NCBI GenBank assembly: GCA_040307385.1
Contig: JAWRJQ010000025.1
Span: 1 to 13,392, forward strand
Reading direction: 5' to 3'
Source: RUG721 sp040307385
GTDB taxonomy: Bacteria > Actinomycetota > Coriobacteriia > Coriobacteriales > Atopobiaceae
Length of the DNA: 13,392 bases
Positions within the stretch are counted from its first letter, which is position 1; each line of letters starts with the position of its first letter. The notes beneath the pieces were generated by a model, which did not search any database, was not told where the DNA came from, and saw nothing but the letters and a program-made list of their open reading frames with translations. The position numbers and the translations under genes are program-made. Shown here piece after piece: positions 7,430-13,392 of the stretch.

Positions 7430-8461
7430 CTAAAGCTTATTTCCGGCGTGCTGGCGCCATGCGCCGGGCTGCATGCCGTACTCCCGCTCGAAGATGCGAT
7501 AGAAGAAGCTCATGTTGTAGTACCCCACATCGCGTGCGATATCGGTAACGGAACGATCGCTTTCAGCCAGCAGCCTTCGTGCCACGCTTAGCCTCTGCTG
7601 CTGCACGAGGGTCTTGAAGGTAGACCCCGTCTCGCGCTTGATCAGCTTGGTGAGGCGGCTTGTCGACATGCTGAACTCATGCGCCGTCTCCTCGAGCGTG
7701 CAGTCGACGAAGTTCTGCTCGATATACCTGAGAACGGGGATCACGGGGCTCAGCCTTGCGGAGCCGGCGCCCTGGTCATCCTGGGCATGGATGTTGACAA
7801 GCTCGGAGATGATGAGGGAGAGCAGGCCGTTTATCATCTCGACCGGGTGCGGGGAAGGGTCGAAGTATTCGCAGAACAGCTCGCGCATGAACACGGCGAG
7901 CCTGCGGCTATGGTCGGAGCGGAACAATATGAAGCTGTCATGCTTCGTGCCTTTGGTTATCGCGTTGACAAAAAAGCTGGTCACGATGCTTCCCATATCC
8001 AGACGATTGAAGAAATTGCTGTTGAAGTAGGGCTTCTCGATCTGGATGTTGACGAGGATGTCGTTCTCGCCAAGCGGCGAGATGGTGTGGACGGTATCGG
8101 AGTCGACGAGCAGGACCTGGTTCTCCCGCACGCCGTGTATGCCCCCGTTGACCACCTCCATGCAGGAGCCTCTGTACATGTACGAGAGCTCGACAAAATC
8201 GTGGATGTGCAAGGGGTAGTCCCTGAAGCGAGAATGGCGTCCGATGAAGACGTGGGGAGCGGGGGCTATGTTGGGGGCGAATCCGAGCCTGCCCCAATGG
8301 CGGATGGCGCGATCCCCGAAAACGGATTTGACAACGGGGTTGCCATCGATGGCGACGCGTTTATGCAGGCTGTTGGAATCTGCGGGAGCGCCACCGGATC
8401 GATAGCGCTTCTCGTGGTCGCTGAGGGCGATGAGCCTTGCATCGAGTTCCTCGGGGGTCAT
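7430..8461 (-). CDS. AraC-family transcriptional regulator with cupin sensor domain
   Basis: A 343-residue regulator. The N-terminal half contains a cupin-like ligand domain: HIHDFVELSYMYRG (85-98) followed by ENQVLLVDSDTVHTISP (113-129). The C-terminal half (about 239-336) is the double helix-turn-helix of AraC/XylS proteins, with LEETAHEFSMSTSRLTKLIK and the second motif SVTDIARDVGYYNMSFFYRIF. The start at 8461 has GGAGG (complement of 8469-8473) seven bases upstream. The gene converges on EIIBC and is divergent from the beta-glucuronidase gene, with a shared 163-base promoter region. It is therefore the obvious candidate activator of the glucuronidase/GH1/EIIA genes and perhaps of EIIBC. 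The inducer cannot be read from sequence; the cupin fold suggests direct sensing of a small sugar or glycoside. Confidence 0.92.
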   Translation of the reverse strand: MTPEELDARLIALSDHEKRYRSGGAPADSNSLHKRVAIDGNPVVKSVFGDRAIRHWGRLGFAPNIAPAPHVFIGRHSRFRDYPLHIHDFVELSYMYRGSCMEVVNGGIHGVRENQVLLVDSDTVHTISPLGENDILVNIQIEKPYFNSNFFNRLDMGSIVTSFFVNAITKGTKHDSFILFRSDHSRRLAVFMRELFCEYFDPSPHPVEMINGLLSLIISELVNIHAQDDQGAGSARLSPVIPVLRYIEQNFVDCTLEETAHEFSMSTSRLTKLIKRETGSTFKTLVQQQRLSVARRLLAESDRSVTDIARDVGYYNMSFFYRIFEREYGMQPGAWRQHAGNKL

Positions 8462-8624
8462 CGCGCGTCCTCCGTCTCCTGCATTGCGGGTTGTCTGAAT
8501 CGATCGACTTGATGACCGGACACGTACTCCTCGAGTATAGGGGTTTTCCTGCTGCGATGTATGGCGGATACTGAAGTGCGAGGTTCAGCATTATCCGAAT
8601 CGTATTGCTTAGGGAGGATGTACC
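8462..8624. promoter_or_regulatory. Divergent promoter region between araC-type and beta-glucuronidase genes
   Basis: This 163-base region must contain start sites for both genes. For the minus-strand regulator, a near-consensus TATACT is the complement of 8534-8539, without a good -35. For the plus strand, a weak pair TTTTCC (8544-8549) and GATACT (8567-8572) has a 17-base spacer; poor -35 boxes fit activator-dependent promoters. Two 20-base segments starting at 8491 and 8591, exactly 100 bases apart, match at 13 of 20 positions and share GAATCG followed five bases later by CTT. They are possible regulator sites. AGGGAGG at 8611-8617 is the ribosome-binding site of the glucuronidase. Confidence 0.5.
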
Positions 8625-10445
8625 ATGGGTTTCGCATCGCTTTACCCACGCTTCACCGCGACGAGGCGCATCGAGGATCTTTGCGGCATCTGGGACTTCA
8701 AACTCGACCCCGAGGGTGTGGGCATGGCGCAGGGCTGGCACGAGAAGGGCCTTCCCGATCCCATGGAGGTGCCGGTTCCCGCAAGCTTCAACGACCTTTT
8801 CACGAGCAAGGAGATTCGCGAGCACTATGGCGACTTCTGGTACGCGCGACGGTTCTTCGTGCCGGGCGAGTGGTGCGGAGGCAACCTCGATCTGCGCTTC
8901 GATGCGGCCACGCATCGCGCGACGGTATATGTGAACGGCACCGAGTGCGCGAGCCATGAGGGAGGCTTTACGCCGTTCACGGCGGCGATTGCAGGGGTCG
9001 TGCGCCCAAACGAGTGGAACCTTGTCGTCGTGAGGATGAGCAACGAGCTCTCCGAGCAGACCATTCCCGCCGGCGGCGTGGCGACCATGAGGGATGGCAC
9101 GCGCATCGCTGCTCCGTACTTCGATTTCTTCAACTATGCCGGCCTGCAGCGTCCCGTGCGCTTGCTTGCGACGCCGAAGGAGCGCATCGAGGATCTCGAG
9201 GTCGCGATCAGCCTGGATGGCGACGACGCGCGCGTCTCCTACGCAGTCGAGACGAATGGCGATCATGAGGTGAGGCTCGTCGTGAGCGATGATTCGGGCG
9301 CCGAGGTCGCACGCGCCGTCGGGCATGCGGGCGAGCTCGTTGTGCGCGGTGCCCATCTCTGGCAGCTCAAGAAGGCCTATCTCTACACATTCACGGTGCA
9401 GATTTGGGACGGCGATATCCTCATCGATGAGTGGTACGACGAGATCGGGCTTCGTACGGTTGAGATCGAGGGTCCGAAGATCCTCCTCAATGGGCGCCCG
9501 GTCTACCTCAAGGGCTTCGGCCGCCATGAGGACAGCCCGATCCATGGGCGGGGCTTCGATCCCGTCGCCAACAAACGCGACTTCGAGCTGCTCAAGTGGA
9601 TGGGTGCGAACTCCTTCCGCACGAGCCACTACCCCTATGCCGAGGAACAGCTCTATGAGGCGGACCGCGAGGGCTTCTTCGTGATCGACGAGGTCGCGGC
9701 TGTGGGCATGCTCCGCTCCACCAAGAACTTCGCCGATGCGGTGGCGGGCGCTTCGGGCGAGACCTACTTCGACGACCCGCTCGTGCACGAGCGCACGCTG
9801 CCTGCGCATCTCGTCGCCCTCGAGGAGCTGGTCGAGCGCGACAAGCGCCATGCCTGCGTCTGCGCTTGGAGCCTCTTCAACGAGCCTGACTTCTCGAGCG
9901 AGAATGCCGTCCCCTATGCCGAGAAGGTTTTCGATGCCTGCCTCGAGCTCGATCCGCAGAGGCGACCGCGCTCCTACACCAATGTGACGCGCTGTCGCGC
10001 CGGTATCGATACCTGCACCCATCTCGCCGACTTCATGATGCTCAACCGCTACGACGGCTGGTACGTGTGCGGTGGCCCGCGCATCGCCGATGCCCGCGAG
10101 ATCCTCATCGAGGAGATGCGCACGTGGGCCGAGATCGAGCCGGATAAGCCCTTCCTCTTCACCGAGTATGGCACCGATACGCTTGCCGGCCTCCACAAGC
10201 TTCCGAGCGTCATGTGGTCTGAGGAGTACCAGGTGGAGTTCTTCAAGGTGCAACACGAGATCTTCGACATGTTCGACTGGGTGGTGGGCGAGCAGCCCTG
10301 GAACCTCTGCGACTTCCAGACGGGCGAGGGCATCATGCGTGTCGACGGCAACAAGAAGGGCGCCTTCACGCGCACGCGCGAACCCAAAGCCGTGGCATTT
10401 CTGCTGCGCGATCGCTGGACGAGCATCTCCGACTATAGCGACTGA
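8625..10445 (+). CDS. uidA: Beta-glucuronidase, glycoside hydrolase family 2 (Loop-1-like)
   Basis: A 606-residue enzyme that colinearly matches E. coli beta-glucuronidase (603 residues). It releases glucuronic acid from beta-glucuronides. The sugar-binding jelly-roll (about 15-180) includes VPASFNDLF and FFNYAGLQRPV. An Ig-like domain (about 181-275) precedes the TIM barrel (about 280-600). The acid/base is E420 in FNEPD, the nucleophile is E514 in TEYGTDTLAGLH, and GNKKG (575-579) supplies N576 and K578, the Asn-x-Lys pair that reads the glucuronate carboxylate and separates true glucuronidases from galactosidases. Between AAVG (358-361) and AHL (394-396) there are 32 residues, against 30 in E. 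coli as recalled, so the active-site loop is of Loop-1 size, a class known for small-molecule glucuronides. No signal peptide is seen, so it acts in the cytosol. AGGGAGG lies seven bases upstream. Confidence 0.95.
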   Translation: MGFASLYPRFTATRRIEDLCGIWDFKLDPEGVGMAQGWHEKGLPDPMEVPVPASFNDLFTSKEIREHYGDFWYARRFFVPGEWCGGNLDLRFDAATHRATVYVNGTECASHEGGFTPFTAAIAGVVRPNEWNLVVVRMSNELSEQTIPAGGVATMRDGTRIAAPYFDFFNYAGLQRPVRLLATPKERIEDLEVAISLDGDDARVSYAVETNGDHEVRLVVSDDSGAEVARAVGHAGELVVRGAHLWQLKKAYLYTFTVQIWDGDILIDEWYDEIGLRTVEIEGPKILLNGRPVYLKGFGRHEDSPIHGRGFDPVANKRDFELLKWMGANSFRTSHYPYAEEQLYEADREGFFVIDEVAAVGMLRSTKNFADAVAGASGETYFDDPLVHERTLPAHLVALEELVERDKRHACVCAWSLFNEPDFSSENAVPYAEKVFDACLELDPQRRPRSYTNVTRCRAGIDTCTHLADFMMLNRYDGWYVCGGPRIADAREILIEEMRTWAEIEPDKPFLFTEYGTDTLAGLHKLPSVMWSEEYQVEFFKVQHEIFDMFDWVVGEQPWNLCDFQTGEGIMRVDGNKKGAFTRTREPKAVAFLLRDRWTSISDYSD

Positions 10446-10453
10446 CGGGCGGG

Positions 10454-10500
10454 GGCGGCCTTTTCCATGGAACGCGCCGCCGTGCACGGCACGGGCGTTT
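10454..10500 (+). terminator. Terminator-like structures after the beta-glucuronidase gene
   Basis: Two overlapping inverted repeats follow the stop codon. GGCGGC (10454-10459) pairs with GCCGCC (10476-10481) around the palindrome TTCCATGGAA. CCGTGC (10480-10485) pairs with GCACGG (10489-10494) around a three-base loop, followed by GCGTTT. The T-run is short, so termination is probably partial and read-through into the GH1 gene is plausible. Confidence 0.35.
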
Positions 10501-10528
10501 ACTAAACGGGAAGCGCTCAACGCGATGT

Positions 10529-10559
10529 TTGCCGGCGCAGCCGTGTTTCCCTTTACAAT
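10529..10559 (+). promoter_or_regulatory. Putative promoter of the GH1 and EIIA genes
   Basis: TTGCCG (10529-10534) and TACAAT (10554-10559), with a 19-base spacer, lie about 40 bases before the GH1 start codon. The -10 box matches consensus in five of six positions; the spacer is longer than ideal. A partly symmetric GGAAGCGCTC (10509-10518) just upstream resembles a half of a LacI/CcpA-type operator, but its outer bases do not match. The ribosome-binding site GGAAGGA is at 10587-10593. Confidence 0.4.
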
Positions 10560-10600
10560 AGAGGCAGGCTCTATCGGCATGAGAAAGGAAGGACGAAAGC

Positions 10601-12037
10601 ATGGGGTTCCCAAAAGGCTTCCTTTGGGGCGGCGCGACCGCTGCCAACCAGTACGAGGGCGCGTGGGACGTGGACGGCAAGGGCGAGAGCCTGCCCGACC
10701 ATATGCGCGGCGGCGACTTCCAGACCCCGCGCCAGATAGACGCCGTGATCGATCCGAGTTCCCTCTATCCCAGCCATGAGGCGACCGATTTCTACCATCA
10801 CTACGAGGAGGACATCGCGCTGTTCGCCGAGATGGGCTGGTCTGTGTTCCGCCTGTCCATCAACTGGACGCGCATCTTCCCCACGGGCGAGGAGGCGGCG
10901 CCCAACGAGGCCGGCCTCGCCTTCTACGAGAAGGTCTTCGACTGCTGCCTTGCGCACGGCGTCCAGCCGCTCGTGACCATCTCCCACTACGAGCTGCCCT
11001 ATGCCTTGGTGGAGAAGTACAATGGCTGGGCTGGCCGCGAGCTCATCGATCTCTACTACCGCTACGGAAAGGCACTGCTCGACCGCTTCCACGGCAAGGT
11101 GACCTACTGGCTCACCTTCAACGAGATCAACGTCGCCTCGCTGCCCTTCGGGTCGGCGCTCTCGCTCGGCACGCTCAAGGGTTTCACCGGAACGATGGCG
11201 GAGATGCCCGACGATATCAACGTGCGTTTCAACGCCCTGCACAACCAGCTTGTGGCGAGCGCCAAGCTCGTCAAGTACGCGCATGAGGCCTACCCGGGCC
11301 TTATGATGGGCAACATGGACTGCTTCATCCTGTCCTATCCCGAGACCTGCGATCCGGCCGATCAGTGGGCCAACCTCTCCGGCATGCGCTTCATCAACTG
11401 GTACAGCTCCGATGTCCAGGTGCGTGGAGCCTATCCCGCCTATGCCAAGCGGTTCTGGAAGGAGAGGGGCATCGAGATCGATATGCAGCCGGGCGACGAG
11501 GAGCTTCTCGCCTGCGGCAAGATCGATTTCTACACGCTCTCCTATTACATGAGCAACGTAGTGGGCACCCATGAGACGCTCGAGAAGGCCTCTGGCAACA
11601 TGACGATGGGCGGCAAGAACCCGTATCTCGAGAGCTCCGAGTGGGGTTGGCAGATCGACCCGCTGGGCCTGCGCATTGCGCTCAACGAGATCCACGACCG
11701 CTATCAGCTGCCCATCATGGTGGTGGAGAACGGCTTCGGCGCCAAAGATGCCGTGGAGGCCGACGGCTCCATCCACGACCCCGATCGCATCGACTACCTG
11801 CGCCGCCACGTGGCCGCCATGCGCGAGGCCGTGGATGACGGCGTGCACCTCATCGGCTACACCTGGTGGGGGCCGATCGATCTCGTCTCGGCCGGCACCG
11901 GCGAGATGCGCAAGCGCTACGGCTTCATCTATGTGGACAAGCACGATGACGGCACGGGCACGCTCGCCCGCAGCCGCAAGGACAGTTTCTTCTACTACCA
12001 GAAGGTCATCGCATCCAACGGCGAGGATCTCGACTAG
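10601..12037 (+). CDS. 6-phospho-beta-glucosidase, glycoside hydrolase family 1
   Basis: A 478-residue cytosolic enzyme, usual length for the family, that hydrolyses beta-glucosides phosphorylated at C6 during PTS uptake to glucose 6-phosphate and the aglycone or sugar. FLWGGATAANQYEGAW (7-22) is the GH1 N-terminal signature. E175 in TFNEIN is the acid/base, and E376 in VVENGFG the nucleophile. The loop SAGTGEMRKRYGFIYVD (430-446) carries S430, K438 and Y440, the phosphate-gripping set that distinguishes phospho-glycosidases from ordinary beta-glucosidases. GGAAGGA lies seven bases before ATG 10601. It follows the glucuronidase after 155 bases and precedes EIIA by 55 bases, so it probably shares a transcript with EIIA. 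A 6-phospho-beta-galactosidase is a less likely alternative, since the context is a beta-glucoside-type PTS. Confidence 0.94.
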   Translation: MGFPKGFLWGGATAANQYEGAWDVDGKGESLPDHMRGGDFQTPRQIDAVIDPSSLYPSHEATDFYHHYEEDIALFAEMGWSVFRLSINWTRIFPTGEEAAPNEAGLAFYEKVFDCCLAHGVQPLVTISHYELPYALVEKYNGWAGRELIDLYYRYGKALLDRFHGKVTYWLTFNEINVASLPFGSALSLGTLKGFTGTMAEMPDDINVRFNALHNQLVASAKLVKYAHEAYPGLMMGNMDCFILSYPETCDPADQWANLSGMRFINWYSSDVQVRGAYPAYAKRFWKERGIEIDMQPGDEELLACGKIDFYTLSYYMSNVVGTHETLEKASGNMTMGGKNPYLESSEWGWQIDPLGLRIALNEIHDRYQLPIMVVENGFGAKDAVEADGSIHDPDRIDYLRRHVAAMREAVDDGVHLIGYTWWGPIDLVSAGTGEMRKRYGFIYVDKHDDGTGTLARSRKDSFFYYQKVIASNGEDLD

Positions 12038-12042
12038 CATCG

Positions 12043-12075
12043 GAGGTGTCGAATGACCTGTCCATCCGACACCTC
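12043..12075 (+). other. Intercistronic hairpin between GH1 and EIIA genes
   Basis: A perfect nine-base-pair stem, GAGGTGTCG (12043-12051) and CGACACCTC (12067-12075), closes a 15-base loop. It starts five bases after the GH1 stop and ends just before the EIIA ribosome-binding site (GAAAGGGG, about 12078-12085). No T-run follows, so it is unlikely to be a terminator. An mRNA processing or stability element, or a modulator of EIIA translation, is more plausible. Confidence 0.6.
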
Positions 12076-12092
12076 GAGAAAGGGGCGCCATC

Positions 12093-12620
12093 ATGGGATT
12101 GTTCGATAAGCTGTTCGGAGGCAAGGGGAAGGCGTCTGTCGTTGAGGCCGTGGCGGCAGTTGAGGCCGAGGGCATCGTATGCTCGCCTGTGGCCGGCACG
12201 CCCATACCCCTTTCCGAGGTACCCGATCCCGTGTTCGGTGGCGGCATGATGGGCAAGGGTTGCGGCGTCAGGCCAAGCGCAGGCGTTGCCTACGCTCCCG
12301 TCACGGGCGAGGTCACGGCGGCCTTTCCTACGGGGCACGCCTTCGGCATCAAGGGCGATGACGGCATCGAGGTGCTCATCCACATCGGCATGGATACCGT
12401 GGGCATGGGCGGCAAGGGCTTCCAGATCATCGCCAAGCAGGGCATGCACGTGAAAGCGGGCGATCCTCTCGGCACGTTCACCTCGGCTGATATCAAGGCA
12501 GCCGGCCTCGACGATACCGTGATCGTGGTCATCACCAACACCGACGACTATGCGGACGTGGAGCTTACCGCCAAGGACGATATCGCAGCAGGCGCCGCTC
12601 TGCTCAAGATCACGGAATAA
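12093..12620 (+). CDS. PTS glucose-type EIIA component
   Basis: A 175-residue soluble phosphocarrier of the Crr/EIIA-Glc family (about 165-170 residues is usual). It takes phosphate from HPr and passes it to an EIIB cysteine. The catalytic His pair is visible: H82 in FPTGHAFGIK and H97 in EVLIHIGMDTV, the latter being the expected phosphorylation site by alignment with the E. coli protein (His75 and His90). Other family features are SPVAGTPIPLSEVPDPVF (31-48) and GFQIIAKQGMHVKAGDPL (109-126). The N-terminus MGLFDKLFG resembles the short amphipathic start of EIIA-Glc. This gene supplies the domain missing from the EIIBC protein at 5934, so the two together make a working permease. It may also serve other EIIA-less permeases elsewhere in the genome. 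Confidence 0.93.
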   Translation: MGLFDKLFGGKGKASVVEAVAAVEAEGIVCSPVAGTPIPLSEVPDPVFGGGMMGKGCGVRPSAGVAYAPVTGEVTAAFPTGHAFGIKGDDGIEVLIHIGMDTVGMGGKGFQIIAKQGMHVKAGDPLGTFTSADIKAAGLDDTVIVVITNTDDYADVELTAKDDIAAGAALLKITE

Positions 12621-12625
12621 CGCAT

Positions 12626-12654
12626 AGAGCGCTCTCAGCGGGAGGGTGCTCCGC
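12626..12654. terminator. Short inverted repeats between convergent EIIA and phosphatase genes
   Basis: The 34-base convergent gap holds the palindrome AGAGCGCTCT (12626-12635). A second small stem follows, GCGGGAG (12638-12644) with CTCCGC (12649-12654), with one bulged G and a four-base loop. Neither is followed by a T-run on either strand, so an intrinsic terminator role is weakly supported. Confidence 0.3.
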
Positions 12655-13392
12655 CTACGCGAGATAGCGGTTGCGCAGGGCGGCCAGGGCGGCCCTATCG
12701 AGTCCGAACTCGTCCGCGAAGTACTCCTCGCGCGTGGAGCGCCCCTCGTCCATGGCGGCGAAGACGGCCCGCAGGTCCCGCTCGTCCACGCCGTTTGCCC
12801 GCGCCCACAGCTCGGCGCTTTCGACAAAGCCGGGCAGCGGAAAGGGCGGGTTGTCGATAAGCTCTGCACGGTAGGCGTTGGTGAGGAGGAACTCCTCCGC
12901 GATGACGTCATCGGGTACGCCGAGAAGCGTGAGGATGAGGGCCGCCGCGACGCCGGTGCGGTCTTTGCCTGCGCTGCAGTGGAAGTAGAGCGGGGATTTT
13001 CCCGCTGTAAGGCATTCGACGATCGCATGCATTGCCGGATTGCCGCGCACCATCGACATGTAGAGCCCCCTCATGAACCTCATCGGCCTGCTGTTCGCTG
13101 CCGCGAGGCGCGCAACGGCGGCAGGCGAGAAGTCCATCTCGTTGCCGACGGCGTCGTACATCCCGGCAACGCGCAGGTATTCAACCCCCCTCGGCACGTA
13201 GTCCGGACTCTCTGAAGCTTCGGCCGCAGAGCGCAGGTCGAGGATGCGGCGCAGGCCGAAACCATCGACGCGCTCCCGCTCCGCAGGCGTGAGGTTGGCC
13301 AGCGCACCTCCGCGGTACAACAGGCCGCGGCGCACGTGCCTGCCGTCCGCAGCCTCGATCCCGCCCAGCTCGCGCATGTTCATCAACAGGGG
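12655..13392 (-). CDS. Protein-tyrosine-phosphatase-like enzyme (HCxxGKDRTG type), 5' end possibly outside window
   Basis: A phosphatase of about 240 visible residues on the minus strand. NMRELGG near the start and RRGLLYRGGAL are the N-terminal marks of the Y_phosphatase3 family. The P-loop FHCSAGKDRTG carries the nucleophilic Cys and the phosphate-binding Arg; the Lys-Asp after the Gly is typical of this branch, which includes LipA/LptpA-like enzymes with tyrosine, lipid or phosphoinositide phosphatase activity. The Arg in ILDLRS and the C-terminal DERDLRAVFAAMDE also fit. The frame is open to the window edge. ATG at 13381-13383 could be the start, but relatives have several residues before the NxRxLGG motif, so the true start may lie beyond base 13392. 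It is convergent to EIIA and has no evident link to sugar uptake. Confidence 0.85.
   Translation of the reverse strand, partial: PLLMNMRELGGIEAADGRHVRRGLLYRGGALANLTPAERERVDGFGLRRILDLRSAAEASESPDYVPRGVEYLRVAGMYDAVGNEMDFSPAAVARLAAANSRPMRFMRGLYMSMVRGNPAMHAIVECLTAGKSPLYFHCSAGKDRTGVAAALILTLLGVPDDVIAEEFLLTNAYRAELIDNPPFPLPGFVESAELWARANGVDERDLRAVFAAMDEGRSTREEYFADEFGLDRAALAALRNRYLA

Noticed and set aside
8458..8649. A 63-codon minus-strand open frame across the divergent promoter region
   Set aside because: It overlaps both the AraC start and the glucuronidase start, with no motifs and no clear ribosome-binding site; the region is better explained as regulatory.
10508..10522. Possible CcpA/LacI-type operator (GGGAAGCGCTCAACG)
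   Set aside because: The core AAGCGCT fits but both outer conserved positions of the cre consensus are wrong; not called as a site.
8361..10613. A 750-codon open frame on the minus strand opposite the beta-glucuronidase
   Set aside because: It runs antisense to a protein with full-length motif agreement to GH2 glucuronidase and crosses the divergent promoter; a compositional shadow.
10571..12256. A 561-codon open frame on the minus strand opposite GH1 and EIIA
   Set aside because: Antisense to two clearly recognised genes, His/Val/Gly-rich, no recognisable domain.
1..13392. tRNA, rRNA, CRISPR array, insertion sequence or phage genes
   Set aside because: No cloverleaf-like sequence, regularly spaced repeat, terminal inverted repeat, transposase or phage structural motif was seen on reading through.

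Overview
This looks like about 13.4 kb of a high-GC chromosome from a gut-associated bacterium. The best guess is an actinobacterium of the class Coriobacteriia (Collinsella/Olsenella-like). That guess rests on GC-rich third positions, split transketolase subunits, a PTS-based beta-glucoside locus and a gut-type beta-glucuronidase. It is inference, because no rRNA or other phylogenetic marker is present. No RNA genes, CRISPR arrays or insertion sequences are visible, and no gene-free stretch exceeds 300 bases.

Left part (1-2705, + strand): a tightly coupled sugar-phosphate operon. It holds the end of a transketolase N-terminal subunit, the transketolase C-terminal subunit (8-base overlap), and a glycerol-kinase-like FGGY kinase one base further on. 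The kinase keeps the polyol-binding Arg/Glu/Tyr/Asp positions but has lost the Phe and Gln that line the glycerol pocket, so it may act on a longer ketose or polyol whose phosphate feeds transketolase.

An AAA ATPase/DUF4143 gene follows (2879-4168), with its own AT-rich leader and lower GC. It looks like an unrelated insertion.

Right part (4304-12620): a carbohydrate locus. It comprises an intracellular Sde182/DUF1593-type nucleoside-hydrolase-like protein, a PTS EIIBC of the beta-glucoside type with no EIIA domain, a convergent AraC-type regulator, a divergent GH2 beta-glucuronidase, a GH1 6-phospho-beta-glucosidase, and the missing EIIA as a separate glucose-type protein. EIIBC plus EIIA plus GH1 form a complete import, phosphorylation and hydrolysis route for beta-glucosides. 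The beta-glucuronidase has the Asn-x-Lys carboxylate-recognition motif and a long active-site loop of the Loop-1 size, so it should take glucuronide conjugates. Having both activities next to one AraC regulator suggests use of mixed glucoside/glucuronide substrates, such as plant or host conjugates.

The window closes with a convergent gene, cut by the right edge, for an HCxxGKDRTG protein-tyrosine-phosphatase-like enzyme.
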